NCBI GenBank assembly: GCA_019635275.1
Contig: JAHBZV010000008.1
Location: forward strand, 1 to 64,000
Direction: 5' to 3'
Origin: Burkholderiaceae bacterium
Lineage (GTDB): Bacteria; Pseudomonadota; Gammaproteobacteria; Burkholderiales; Burkholderiaceae_E
DNA length: 64,000 nucleotides
The position numbers and the translations under genes were made by a program. The notes beneath the pieces are model-generated. The model was given only the letters and a program-made list of their open reading frames with translations. It did not search any database and was not told where the DNA came from. This document shows positions 34,909 to 45,079 of the stretch, one piece after another. Each line of letters starts with the position of its first letter. Position 1 is the first letter of the stretch.

Positions 34909-35193
34909 ATGGAACGACGCCCTCTTCGCGGCGGCCGCCTGAAAGCCGCCGGCTACGACGCGCGCGAACAGCGCCTCGAGATCGACTTCGTCGACGGCGA
35001 GCGCCGCATCTTCAAGGCCGTGCCCGCCGAAGTCTGGCGCCGGCTGGTCGCGGCGCCGAACCCCGCGTCGTTCTATGCCGACCGGATCGAGGAGGAGTAT
35101 GCGTTCGCGCGCGCGCGCGCCGACGGGCGCGACGACGCGAAATCGAAGCTCGACTCGCTGTTCGGCCCGCGCCGGGACGAAGGCGACGCTTGA
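34909..35193 (+). CDS. KTSC-domain-like small protein
   Basis: The product is 94 residues from the ATG at 34909; an earlier in-frame ATG at 34849 is possible but its extra residues look like noise. The middle part, YDAREQRLEIDFVDGERRIF, VPAEVWRRL and ASFYADRIEEEY, follows the KTSC pattern (about 60 residues), a small domain of unclear function. Its stop overlaps the TTG of earP, so both are probably translated together. The pairing with earP may mean nothing more than a shared message. Confidence 0.65.
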   Translation: MERRPLRGGRLKAAGYDAREQRLEIDFVDGERRIFKAVPAEVWRRLVAAPNPASFYADRIEEEYAFARARADGRDDAKSKLDSLFGPRRDEGDA

Positions 35194-36278
35194 GCCTCGC
35201 CGCGCGCATCCTGTGCCGGGTCGTCGACAATTTCGGCGATGCGGGGGTCGCGTGGCGCCTGGCGCGCCAGCTCTCGCTGGACTTCGGCTGGCGCGTGACG
35301 CTCACGATCGACCGCCCCGAACTGCTCGCGCGATTCGGGGCCGACCCGCAGGCCGCGGTGCGGGTCGAGCCGTGGCCCGGCGACGGCCGCTCGCCGGTCG
35401 CCGAGGACGTGCTGATCGGCGCGTTCGGCGCCGAGCCACCGCCGGCGCTGCGCGCGGCGCTGGCTGGCGGACCCCGGCGCCCGATCTGGGTCAACCTCGA
35501 GTACCTGAGCGCCGAGAACTGGATCGACGGCTGCCACGGCATGGGGTCGACCAAGCCCGGCGACGGCGCGATCGAGCACTTCTTCTATCCCGGCTTCACC
35601 GTGAACAGCGGCGGCCTGCTGCGCGAGCGCTCGCTGCTCGATCGCCGCGCGGCCTTCGCCGGATCGCCGCAGCAGCGCGACTTCCTGCTCGACCTCGGCG
35701 TGGCCCGCGAGCCCGGCGAGCGCCTGGTGACGCTGTTCTGCTACCCCGATGCCCCCGTCGGCGCGTGGTTCGAGGCGATCGCCGCCGGCGAGCGCCCGCA
35801 TTGCGTGCTGGTGCCCGAAGCGACGGCCGAGACTGCGCTCGCCGCCTTTTTCGGCGCCGCGCCGGCCACCTGCGCCGCGCTGCGCCGCGGCCGCCTGCGG
35901 GTGCAGCGCATCCCGTTCCTGTCGCACGACGACTATGACCGGCTGCTCTGGAGCGCCGACCTGAACTTCGTGCGCGGCGAGGATTCCTGGATCCGCGCCC
36001 ACTGGGCCGGCCGCCCGTTCGTCTGGCAACCGTACGTGCAGGCCGGCCAGGCGCATCACGTGAAGCTGCAGGCGTTCCTCGATCGCTTCGCGGCCGGTGC
36101 CGCCGTCGACGCGATGATGCGCGCCTGGAGCGGCGCCGGCGCGCTCGCGCCCGCGTGGGCGTCGTACGACGCCGCGCTGCCCGGGCTCGAGCCCGCCTAT
36201 CGCGGCTGGTCGGCGAGGCTCGCAGGGCAGACCGACCTGGCGACCCGGCTGGTTGAATTCTGTGCCGACCGGCTATAA
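35190..36278 (+). CDS. earP: EF-P arginine rhamnosyltransferase
   Basis: The product is 362 residues. EarP transfers rhamnose from dTDP-rhamnose to Arg32 of elongation factor P, which lets EF-P rescue ribosomes at polyproline stretches. Family motifs: [20 protein letters not shown] near the start, [41 protein letters not shown], and [20 protein letters not shown] at the sugar-nucleotide site. The TTG at 35190, overlapping the previous stop, gives the family start. efp follows 154 bases later. Confidence 0.96.
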   Translation: MSLAARILCRVVDNFGDAGVAWRLARQLSLDFGWRVTLTIDRPELLARFGADPQAAVRVEPWPGDGRSPVAEDVLIGAFGAEPPPALRAALAGGPRRPIWVNLEYLSAENWIDGCHGMGSTKPGDGAIEHFFYPGFTVNSGGLLRERSLLDRRAAFAGSPQQRDFLLDLGVAREPGERLVTLFCYPDAPVGAWFEAIAAGERPHCVLVPEATAETALAAFFGAAPATCAALRRGRLRVQRIPFLSHDDYDRLLWSADLNFVRGEDSWIRAHWAGRPFVWQPYVQAGQAHHVKLQAFLDRFAAGAAVDAMMRAWSGAGALAPAWASYDAALPGLEPAYRGWSARLAGQTDLATRLVEFCADRL

Positions 36279-36279
36279 T
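36253..36279 (+). promoter_or_regulatory. Putative efp promoter
   Basis: TATAAT at 36274-36279 is a perfect -10 hexamer; TTGAAT at 36253-36258 lies 15 bases upstream, slightly short for sigma-70. The pair overlaps the last codons of earP and would give an efp leader of about 145 bases. Position fits; spacing is not ideal. Confidence 0.55.
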
Positions 36280-36432
36280 CGAGGGTTACCCGGAATCCGG
36301 CCCGCGCCACTCTGCCCCAGGCACTGCAGCGGGCCGCGCATCCCGATCCGTAGAAACCCGGCTTACCGACGGCCTTCGCGCGCGCCCCAGCGCCGAAACG
36401 CCCCGAGGGGCCCCGAACCGATTGCTCGCCTC

Positions 36433-36996
36433 ATGAAAATCGCCCAGGAACTGCGCACCGGCAACGTCGTCATGATCGGGAAGGACCCGATGATCGTCCA
36501 GAAGGCCGAGTTCAACAAGTCCGGCCGCAACGCCGCGGTCGTGAAGATGAAGCTGAAGAACCTGCTGAACGGCTCGGCGACCGAGTCGGTCTACAAGGCC
36601 GACGAGAAGTTCGAGGTGCTGGTGCTCGACAAGAAGGACGTCACGTTCTCCTACTTCGCCGACCCGATGTACGTCTTCGTCGACGCCGACTACAACCAGT
36701 ACGAGATCGAAGCCGAGAGCATGGGCGACGTGCTCAACTACATCGACGACGGCATGCCCTGCCAGGTCACCTTCTACGAAGGCCGCGCGATCTCGGTCGA
36801 GATGGACAACAGCGTGGTGCGCGAGGTCGAGTACACCGAGCCGGCGGTCAAGGGCGACACGTCGGGCAAGGTGATGAAGCCGGCCCGGATCAAGCCGACG
36901 GGCTTCACGGTCCCCGTGCCCGCGTTCGTCGAGATCGGCGACCGCATCGAGATCGACACGCGCACCGGCGAATACCGCAGTCGCGTGAAGGCTTAA
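36433..36996 (+). CDS. efp: Elongation factor P (Arg32 type)
   Basis: The product is 187 residues. EF-P binds between the P and E sites of the ribosome and helps peptide-bond formation at consecutive prolines. The tip loop reads [15 protein letters not shown] with Arg at position 32, the residue modified by EarP, encoded directly upstream. There is no lysine in place of it, so the EpmA/B pathway does not apply. [18 protein letters not shown] and the C-terminal signature [19 protein letters not shown] are typical. Complete. Confidence 0.98.
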   Translation: MKIAQELRTGNVVMIGKDPMIVQKAEFNKSGRNAAVVKMKLKNLLNGSATESVYKADEKFEVLVLDKKDVTFSYFADPMYVFVDADYNQYEIEAESMGDVLNYIDDGMPCQVTFYEGRAISVEMDNSVVREVEYTEPAVKGDTSGKVMKPARIKPTGFTVPVPAFVEIGDRIEIDTRTGEYRSRVKA

Positions 36997-37073
36997 GGCC
37001 GGGCGAGGCGGCGAGGCCCGCCGCGCGCAAGCCGCCCGGCGCGCCCTCGGCGCAGGCCGGGCGCCGGCGCGGT

Positions 37074-37931
37074 TCAGGCGAAGCTGTATTCGCCGCCGTC
37101 GCGGCGGCGCTGCGCGAGCTTCTTCAGGTGTCGCTGCACGGTTTCGCGCAGCGACTGCATCGACACCGGCTTCACCAGGTAGCTGTTGCAGCCCGCGAGC
37201 GCGCCGCGCGCGAGGTCGAACGGCGACGATCGGCTGGTGAGGATGATCACCGGCATCCCGCGCAACGCGCGGTTGCGCTTGATCGCGCGCGTGAGCTTGT
37301 AACCGTCCATGTCGGGCATCACCACGTCGGCCAGCACCATCTCGTAGCGACGCATCGCCAGCACGTCGAGCGCCTCGCGCGCGCTCGCCACCGCCTCGCT
37401 GTCCAGGCCGATCTGGTGCAGCGCGAGCGACAGTTGCCGACGCACGGTCGGGCTGTCGTCGACGATCAGCGCGCGCGGACGCCGACGGTCGCCGTGCTCG
37501 GCCACCATCAGGCCGGCTTCCACCGCCCTGGCGGCCTCGGCCTCGCGGCGCCGACCGACCATCGTGTCGACCACGCCGTTGAGCGCAAACAGCACCTGCG
37601 CGACGAAGTGACTCTGCAGCAGGTCGTCGCGCGGACGCTCGGGATCGGCGCGCCGCCCCACCCTGAGCACCGCTTCGTCCTCGAGGACGCGGCGCAGGGT
37701 GCTCGCGACTTCGGGGCCGCCAGCGACGGTCATGTCGACCAGCGCGATGTCGAACTCGCCCGGCCCGCGCGTCGGCGACAGCGAATACCGGTACCGGTTA
37801 TGCCGCGCGTGGCGCAGGACGATCTCCAGCAGGCGCTGGAACTTCGTTGCCAGGCCGAACACGGCCACCCGGAATTCGGGCCTGGAATCGGATGCCTGGG
37901 TCATTTCGTTGTTCTCCTCCGGCACGCTCAT
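37074..37931 (-). CDS. Response regulator with C-terminal receiver domain
   Basis: The product is 285 residues (a start at 37904 would remove nine). The C-terminal 125 residues are a CheY-like receiver: ALIVDDSPTVRRQLSLAL, phosphorylation Asp in MVLADVVMPDMDGYKL, threonine in VIILTSRSS and lysine in SYLVKPVSM. The first 150 residues have a weakly conserved fold that resembles a degenerate receiver (FRVAVFG, FDIALVDMTV) without clear acidic pocket. There is no output domain for DNA binding; it may act by protein contacts, as in chemotaxis or motility control. No histidine kinase is adjacent. Confidence 0.8.
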   Translation of the reverse strand: MSVPEENNEMTQASDSRPEFRVAVFGLATKFQRLLEIVLRHARHNRYRYSLSPTRGPGEFDIALVDMTVAGGPEVASTLRRVLEDEAVLRVGRRADPERPRDDLLQSHFVAQVLFALNGVVDTMVGRRREAEAARAVEAGLMVAEHGDRRRPRALIVDDSPTVRRQLSLALHQIGLDSEAVASAREALDVLAMRRYEMVLADVVMPDMDGYKLTRAIKRNRALRGMPVIILTSRSSPFDLARGALAGCNSYLVKPVSMQSLRETVQRHLKKLAQRRRDGGEYSFA

Positions 37932-38102
37932 CTCCCTGGCTGGATTCTAACCACGAGCCCCCCGCATCTTGCAAGCACTTCTTTGCAGAAAAACCGAATC
38001 CCGTCGGCAACTTAGCTGCGATTCTTCATCTGGCGTCGCAACCATCGCCTGGTCGGGCCCCCACCTGCGACGGGCCGGTGCCGCCGACCGCCCCGGGGAT
38101 CC

Positions 38103-38396
38103 TCATCCCCAGACCACCTGCAAGCCGTTGTCGACGGCAAAGCCGACGACGAAGCGGTAAGCGAGCGGGTCGAGCGCGTACAGCCGCGAATCGACCGACA
38201 CGCACTTGACTCCGTCGCGCCAGCCGGGCATCACGTACGGCGAGTAGGTCAGGTGCGCGCCCGGCGCGCCGCCCTCGGGACGAAAGCCCGACATCACGCC
38301 GCACAGGCGCTCGGCCCAGTCGCTCGGCCGGAACGGTCGCCCCGTCGTCGTGAGACCGACAATCACGAAAGACCTGGCGACGGGGGGTTCGATCAT
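38103..38396 (-). CDS. DUF3579 family protein
   Basis: The product is 97 residues. It has the family pattern FVIVGLTTTGRPFRPSDWAE, RLCGVMSGF, YSPYVMPGWRDGVKCVSVDS and RLYALDPLAYRFVVGFAVDN. The function is unknown; the family occurs mostly in betaproteobacteria and stands next to argD, as here. TATAAT on the minus strand (38438-38443) is a good -10 for it, back to back with the argD promoter. The ATG at 38396 is preferred over a GTG at 38411. Confidence 0.85.
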   Translation of the reverse strand: MIEPPVARSFVIVGLTTTGRPFRPSDWAERLCGVMSGFRPEGGAPGAHLTYSPYVMPGWRDGVKCVSVDSRLYALDPLAYRFVVGFAVDNGLQVVWG

Positions 38397-38465
38397 CGAA
38401 GGCGGCCGCACCGGTGCAAGCGGCGCGCGAAGCCGCGATTATAGCGCCGCCGGAGCCGACCACCA

Positions 38466-38494
38466 TTGGCCGGAGGGCGACTTTCCCCTACAAT
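38466..38494 (+). promoter_or_regulatory. Putative argD promoter
   Basis: TTGGCC (38466-38471) and TACAAT (38489-38494) are separated by 17 bases, a good sigma-70 pattern. It would give a leader of about 110 bases for argD and argF. A TATAAT for the divergent DUF3579 gene lies 25 bases to the left. No arginine operator was recognised. Confidence 0.55.
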
Positions 38495-38609
38495 TCAAGC
38501 AATTAGAACGGCGGTCCGCGAATGTTTCCCGGGTGCGGGGCAGGCACGCAGCCGCCGTTCGCGTTTTTCGAGCGCCGCTGCACACGGCGCGCCGACCAGG
38601 AACCCCGAG

Positions 38610-39809
38610 ATGGCCGCGACCCAGCCCCTGATGAACACCTATGCCCGGCAGCCGGTGGCGTTCACCCACGGCGACGGCCCGTGGCTGTACGACACCGACG
38701 GCCGCCGCTATCTCGATTGCCTGGCCGGCATCGCGGTGAACACGCTCGGCCACAATCACCCGAAGCTGGTGGCGGCGCTGCGCGAGCAGGTCGCGCGGAT
38801 CATCCACAGCTCGAACCTGTTCGAGGTGCCGCTGCAGACCGAGCTCGGCGCGAAGCTGGTCGAGTTGTCCGGCATGACCAACGTCTTCTTCTGCAGCACC
38901 GGCCTCGAGGCCAACGAAGCGGCGCTGAAGATCGCGCGCAAGTACGGGCATGAGCGCGGCATCGCGCTGCCCGAGATCGTCGTCTACGAGCGGGCGTTCC
39001 ACGGCCGCTCGATCGCGACGCTGTCGGCCACCGGCAACGAGAAGGTCCAGAAAGGATTCGAGCCGCTGGTCGAAGGCTTCGTGCGCGTGCCGCTGAACGA
39101 CGTCGCCGCGCTCGAGCGGGTCGCCGCCGAACGGCCCAACGTCGTCGCGGTGTTCCTCGAGGCGATCCAGGGCGAGGGCGGCATCCAGCCCGCGCGCGTC
39201 GAGTACCTGCAGGCGGTACGCCGGCTGTGCGACCAGCGCGGCTGGCTGATGATGGTCGACGAGGTCCAGTGCGGCACCGGGCGCACCGGGAGGTGGTTCG
39301 CGCACCAGTGGGCCGGCATCCTTCCCGACGTGATGCCGCTCGCGAAAGGGCTGGCCTCGGGCGTGCCGATCGGCGCGGTCGTCGCCCGCGGCGCCGCCGC
39401 CGAGGTGTTCCAGCCGGGCAACCACGGCACGACCTTCGGCGGCAACCCGCTGGCGATGCGCGCCGGCCTGGTCACGATCGCGACGATGCAGGAAGACGAC
39501 CTGCTCGACAACGCGTCGCGGCTCGGCCAGGTCATCATGTCGGCGCTCGAGCGCGGGCTGGCGGGCATGCCCGGTTTCGTCGAGGTGCGGGGCCAGGGCC
39601 TGATGATCGGCGTCGAGCTCGACCGCCCCTGCGGCGTGCTGGCCAAGCGCGCGCTGGACGCCGGGCTGGTGCTCAACGTCACCGCCGACCGCGTCGTCCG
39701 CCTGCTGCCGCCGCTGATCTTCGGCGTCGAGCACGCCGAGCAGCTCGTCGGAACGCTGGTCCCGCTGATCCGCCGCTTCCTCGAAGAGGACCGGACGAAG
39801 GCCGCATGA
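38610..39809 (+). CDS. argD: Acetylornithine aminotransferase
   Basis: The product is 399 residues. It is a class III PLP aminotransferase that converts N-acetylglutamate semialdehyde to N-acetylornithine in arginine synthesis. Motifs: NTLGHNHPKLV, FFCSTGLEANEAALKIAR, AFHGRS, VFLEAIQGEGGI, LMMVDEVQCGTGRTG and the PLP lysine in MPLAKGLASG, then HGTTFGGNPLA. The ATG at 38610 was chosen because the family begins here. The stop overlaps argF (ATGA). Confidence 0.96.
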   Translation: MAATQPLMNTYARQPVAFTHGDGPWLYDTDGRRYLDCLAGIAVNTLGHNHPKLVAALREQVARIIHSSNLFEVPLQTELGAKLVELSGMTNVFFCSTGLEANEAALKIARKYGHERGIALPEIVVYERAFHGRSIATLSATGNEKVQKGFEPLVEGFVRVPLNDVAALERVAAERPNVVAVFLEAIQGEGGIQPARVEYLQAVRRLCDQRGWLMMVDEVQCGTGRTGRWFAHQWAGILPDVMPLAKGLASGVPIGAVVARGAAAEVFQPGNHGTTFGGNPLAMRAGLVTIATMQEDDLLDNASRLGQVIMSALERGLAGMPGFVEVRGQGLMIGVELDRPCGVLAKRALDAGLVLNVTADRVVRLLPPLIFGVEHAEQLVGTLVPLIRRFLEEDRTKAA

Positions 39810-40744
39810 GCGGCGCGCACGTCATGAACCACAAGCACTTCCTGCAGTTCCGCGACTTCACCGCCGACGAGTTCGACTACCTGTTCGCGCGCACCCGCGT
39901 GATCAAGGACCGCTTCAAGCGCTACGAGAAGCACCATCCGCTCGCCGACCGCACGCTCGTCATGATCTTCGAGAAGGCCAGCACGCGCACGCGGCTGTCG
40001 TTCGAGGCCGGCATGCAGCAGCTGGGCGGCGCGGCGATCTACCTGAACACGCGCGACTCGCAGCTCGGGCGCGGCGAGCCGGTCGAAGACGCCGCGCAGG
40101 TCATCTCGCGGATGTGCGACATCGTGATGATCCGCACCTTCGAGCAGGACATCATCGAGCGCTTCGCCTCGCACTCGCGGGTGCCGGTCATCAACGGGCT
40201 GACCAACGAGTACCACCCGTGCCAGATCCTGGCCGACATCTTCACGTTCATCGAGCACCGTGGCCCGATCGCCGGCAAGACGGTCACCTGGATCGGCGAC
40301 TCGAACAACGTCTGCAACACGTGGCTGCAGGCGGCCGAGCTGCTCGACTTCAACGTGCACGTGTCGACGCCCCCCGGCTACGAAGTCGAGCCCGAGCGCG
40401 CCGGCCTGTTCGGCACCAGCCACTTCGAGGAGTTCCCCGACCCGATCGAAGCCTGCCGGAGCGCCGACCTGGTCACCACCGACGTCTGGACCAGCATGGG
40501 GTTCGAGGCCGAGAACGACGAGCGCCGCAGGGCGTTCGCCGACTGGTGCGTCGACGCCGACATGATGCGGGTCGCGCGCCCCGAGGCGCTCTTCATGCAC
40601 TGCCTGCCGGCGCACCGCGGCGAGGAGGTCACCGCCGAAGTGATCGACGGCCCGCAGTCGGTCGTCTGGGACGAGGCGGAGAACCGCCTGCACGCGCAGA
40701 AGGCGCTGATGGAGTACCTGCTGCTCGGCCGGCTCGAGGGCTAG
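39806..40744 (+). CDS. argF: Ornithine carbamoyltransferase
   Basis: The product is 312 residues (306 if the ATG of MNHKHF is used). It makes citrulline from ornithine and carbamoyl phosphate. Visible sites: FEKASTRTRLSFEAGM (carbamoyl phosphate), HPCQILAD, GDSNNVCNTWL, TTDVWTSMGFE and FMHCLPAHRGEEV with the catalytic cysteine. It is coupled to argD through a 4-base overlap. Its TAG stop shares the palindrome CTAG with the TAG of the convergent GNAT gene. Confidence 0.97.
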   Translation: MSGAHVMNHKHFLQFRDFTADEFDYLFARTRVIKDRFKRYEKHHPLADRTLVMIFEKASTRTRLSFEAGMQQLGGAAIYLNTRDSQLGRGEPVEDAAQVISRMCDIVMIRTFEQDIIERFASHSRVPVINGLTNEYHPCQILADIFTFIEHRGPIAGKTVTWIGDSNNVCNTWLQAAELLDFNVHVSTPPGYEVEPERAGLFGTSHFEEFPDPIEACRSADLVTTDVWTSMGFEAENDERRRAFADWCVDADMMRVARPEALFMHCLPAHRGEEVTAEVIDGPQSVVWDEAENRLHAQKALMEYLLLGRLEG

Positions 40745-41532
40745 GAGCGTTCGCGCGGCGCCATCTCGAGCTTCATGCCGAGGTGCGAGGCGACGAACCC
40801 GAGCCTTTCGTAGAAGCGGTGCGCATCGACGCGCGAGCGGTCGGTGCTGAGCTGCACGACGCGACACCCCCGCGCGTGCGCGCGCTCGATCGCCCATTCG
40901 ATCATCGCGCGCCCGGTACCCTTCGAACGCTCCGCCGAGGCCACGCGCACCGCTTCGATCGTCGCGCGCCAGGCGCCCTGGCGCGACAGGCCCGGCGTGT
41001 AGTCGAGCTGCATCGTGCCGACGACGCGCCCGTCGCGGCACGCCACCAGCAGCTCGCAGTTCGGGTCCCGCTCGATCGCGTCGAACGCCTGCGCGTAACC
41101 GGGCGCGAGCGGCAGCCCGGGCCGCTCGCGCTGCGCGCCGAGCACGTCGTCGGCCAGCAGCGCGACGATCGCCGGCAGGTCCTCGCGGGTCGCCCGGCGC
41201 AGCAAGGGCGCTTGCGGGGCGGTAGCCGGTGCGGCCGCGTACGGGGTACCCGGCGCAGGGGTGTGCGATTCGCCCACGGCGGGGCCACCCACGCCGGGGC
41301 CGCCCTCGCCCGCGGCGGCGGACGCGCCGGCCGGGACCGCAGTGCCCGCGGCCGCCCCGGCGGCAGCGACGATCGCGGCCAGGTCGACGCGCTCGATCGC
41401 CCCGACCGCGGCCTCGAAGCGTCCCAGCTCGCACAGACCCTGGATGCCGGCATCCTCGTAGGCGTCGATCGCCGCGCCGGAGCAGGCGTCGCGCACCGCG
41501 GCCGCCAGGTCGGACAGCGTCGTCGAGCTCAT
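40741..41532 (-). CDS. GNAT-family N-acetyltransferase with N-terminal extension
   Basis: The product is 263 residues. The C-terminal 155 residues are a GNAT domain: LLRRATREDLPAIVALLADD, DGRVVGTMQLDY, the acetyl-CoA loop region ASAERSKGTGRAMIEWAI and STDRSRVDAHRFYERLGF. About 60 N-terminal residues (SDLAAAVRDACSGAAIDAYE...) are separated from it by a Gly/Ala/Pro-rich linker of about 45 residues and might bind a partner. The substrate is unknown. It converges on argF, and the last stop bases are shared. Confidence 0.85.
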   Translation of the reverse strand: MSSTTLSDLAAAVRDACSGAAIDAYEDAGIQGLCELGRFEAAVGAIERVDLAAIVAAAGAAAGTAVPAGASAAAGEGGPGVGGPAVGESHTPAPGTPYAAAPATAPQAPLLRRATREDLPAIVALLADDVLGAQRERPGLPLAPGYAQAFDAIERDPNCELLVACRDGRVVGTMQLDYTPGLSRQGAWRATIEAVRVASAERSKGTGRAMIEWAIERAHARGCRVVQLSTDRSRVDAHRFYERLGFVASHLGMKLEMAPRERS

Positions 41533-41581
41533 TGCCGGGCCCCCTTTGCGCGTTGCGTGCGAGACCGCACCGAGCGCGATT

Positions 41582-42853
41582 CTAGTGGCCCGCAGCCGCG
41601 CCGGCCTCGAGGCCCGCGGCAGCGGTGGGGTTGCCCGCGCGCAGGCGCCGGTGCGCGCGGGCCAGGCGCTCGACCGCCTCGGCCAGCTGTCCCGGATCGA
41701 GCGTCGCATAGCTCAGGCGCAGCGCCGACGGGTCCGGCGCGTCGTCGTAGAACGCCGCGCCGGGCACGAAGATCGTGTCCTCGTCGCGCGCGGCCGGCAG
41801 CAACGCCGACGCGTCGGTGCCGTCGGTAAACCGCGCCCAGACGAACATTCCGCCCTCGGGACGCCCGAAGCGCAGTGAATCGCCGAAGCGCGCGCCGAGC
41901 GCGTCGCAGAGCGCGTCGCGACGCGCCCCGTAGGTCGCGCGGAGTTGCGGCAGCCGCTGCGCGAGCCGGCCCGAGCGCAGGTAGCGGTCGGCGACCTCCT
42001 GCACCAGCGTCCCGGTGTGCAGGTCCAGCGCCTGCTTGACCCGCACGACCGCGTCGCGCAGCCAGCGCGGCAGCACCGCGAATCCGATCCGCAGCCCCGG
42101 CGACATCACCTTCGACAGCGTCGACACGTAGGCACACCAGTGCGCGGCTCCCGGCGTCTCGCGCGCCAGCGCGACCAGCGGCGGATGCGCGACGCCTTCG
42201 ACGCGCAGCTCGCCGTACGGATCGTCCTCGACGAGCACGACGCGCCGGCGCAGCGCCCATCCGATCAGCGCACGCCGCCGCTCGAGCGACAGCGTCGCGC
42301 CGGTCGGGTTCGCGAAGTTCGTGACCAGGTAGACGAACTTGGGGGCCGGCCCGTTGTCCGCGACGAGCCGCTCGACGCAGGCGCCGTCGGCGTCGGCGGG
42401 CACGGTGACGAAGCGTGCGCCGCTCAGCGCGAACGCCTGCAGGGCCGCCAGGTAGCTCGGCCGCTCGAGCGCGACCCGGTCGCCCGGATCGACCAGCGCG
42501 CGCGCGAGGAGGTCCAGCGCCTGCTGCGAGCCCGCAGTGACCACGACGTCGGCCGGCTCGACCGCGGCGCCACGTTGCGCCATCAGCGCCGCGAGCGACT
42601 CGCGCAACGATGCCTGGCCATCGGTCGCCCCGTATTGCAGCGCCTGCCGCGGCGCCTCGCGCATCGCCTGCGCGAACGCGCGCTCGATGCCTTCGACGTC
42701 GAACTGGTCGGCCGCCGGCAGGCCGCCGGCCAGCGACAGCATTCCCGGCCGCTGCGCGTCGCGCAGCAGGTCGCGCACCGCCGAGCTGCGCATCGCGACG
42801 ACCCGGCGCGCAAGCGGCGTATCGGCACCGTATCGGAGCGTGTCCTGGTCCAT
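41582..42853 (-). CDS. PLP-dependent aminotransferase, class I (MocR/LysN-like)
   Basis: The product is 423 residues. Fold type I aminotransferase: GMLSLAGGLPAADQFD at the start, then LQYGATDGQASLRESLAALM, VVVTAGSQQALDLLARAL, VTNFANPTGATLS, VEDDPYGELR and the PLP lysine in YVSTLSKVMSPGLRIGF. It resembles 2-aminoadipate or aromatic/branched-chain aminotransferases without the winged-helix domain of MocR regulators. The substrate cannot be told. Reads in the same direction as the GNAT gene, 49 bases away. Confidence 0.9.
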   Translation of the reverse strand: MDQDTLRYGADTPLARRVVAMRSSAVRDLLRDAQRPGMLSLAGGLPAADQFDVEGIERAFAQAMREAPRQALQYGATDGQASLRESLAALMAQRGAAVEPADVVVTAGSQQALDLLARALVDPGDRVALERPSYLAALQAFALSGARFVTVPADADGACVERLVADNGPAPKFVYLVTNFANPTGATLSLERRRALIGWALRRRVVLVEDDPYGELRVEGVAHPPLVALARETPGAAHWCAYVSTLSKVMSPGLRIGFAVLPRWLRDAVVRVKQALDLHTGTLVQEVADRYLRSGRLAQRLPQLRATYGARRDALCDALGARFGDSLRFGRPEGGMFVWARFTDGTDASALLPAARDEDTIFVPGAAFYDDAPDPSALRLSYATLDPGQLAEAVERLARAHRRLRAGNPTAAAGLEAGAAAGH

Positions 42854-43100
42854 GGGTGACCTCCGCGGCGGATTCAGCGCACGAGCTGCGCTGCCCGGTC
42901 ACCTTAGCGCGGCGGCGGCGCCTTCGTCCCGGGCAGCGCGCATTGCCGCGCGCCGTCGCCGTCATGGCGAGCGACCGGTACAGTCGGCTTGCGCGCAGTC
43001 TCCGTGCCGCCCGCTGCGGCCCCCCGAGCCCCCTGCCGAACCGGCCCGCTGCGGGCCGTGGCTCGCGACGCCACGGTCGCAGGCGCCCCCCGGGCCCTCC

Positions 43101-43792
43101 TCAGACGCCCCCGACGATGCGTCCGTCGACGATCTCGATCCTGCGGTGGCAGCGCGCCGCCAGCCTCGGGTCGTGCGTGACGATCAGGCAGGCCGATCGC
43201 ATGTCGCGGTTGAACTCGAGCAGCAGGTCGAATACCTCGTCGGCACTCTTCGTGTCGAGATTGCCGGTCGGTTCGTCGGCGAGGATCAGCCTTGGCGCGA
43301 GTGCCAGTGCACGGGCAATCGCGACCCGCTGCTGCATGCCGCCCGACAGCTGCGACGGCCGCTTGCGCATCGCGTCCGCGAGGCCGACGCGCGCCAGCAG
43401 CGCCCGTGCGGCAGCCTCTGCCTGCGCGTCGGCCATCCCACGGTCGATGATCGCCGGCATCATCACGTTCTCCAGCGCGCTGAATCCCGGCAGCAGGTGG
43501 TGGAACTGGAAGACGAAGCCGATGGCGCGCCCGCGCAGCGCGGTCAGCCCCGCCTCGTCGAGCCCCGCGGTGTCGCGCCCCGCGATCGCGAGGCGCCCCG
43601 CGGTCGGCCGTTCGAGCAGGCCGATGATGTTCAACAGCGTGCTCTTGCCCGATCCCGAGGGCCCGACCAGCGCGACGAACTCGCCCTCGTCGAGCCGGGC
43701 GTCGATGCCGTGCAGCACCTCGGTCGCGACCGGCGTGTCGACGCCGTACGACTTGCGGATGCCCTGTAGCTCGACGATCGCGCCCACGCCGC

Positions 43793-43796
<4 letters not shown>
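43101..43796 (-). CDS. ABC transporter ATP-binding protein (MacB/LolD class)
   Basis: The product is 231 residues. Walker A ([12 protein letters not shown]), the signature [15 protein letters not shown], Walker B ([12 protein letters not shown]) and the H-loop (VTHDP) are all present. [20 protein letters not shown] is typical for the LolD/MacB/FtsE class of mechanotransmitters. The GTG at 43796 overlaps the stop of the permease gene. Together with the adaptor and permease it forms a tripartite-type exporter or a lipoprotein-handling complex. Confidence 0.93.
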
Positions 43797-45013
<1,217 letters not shown>

Positions 45014-45079
45014 TGCCGGGACGCCGCGGGTGCGACGCGCGCGTGCCGGGCATGGGCGACGGCGAATGCGTACATCGCG

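Noticed and set aside
30501..34910. Open frame of 1469 codons on the minus strand across five genes
   Set aside because: It runs antisense or out of frame to SirB1, SDR, amidase and ggt and is Arg/Ala-rich. Such long frames are normal shadows in DNA of this GC content.
34882..34941. 19-residue frame beginning MHRTPEFEPWNDALF before the KTSC-like gene
   Set aside because: It is short, in another frame and without ribosome site. A frameshift that joins it to the KTSC gene cannot be supported.
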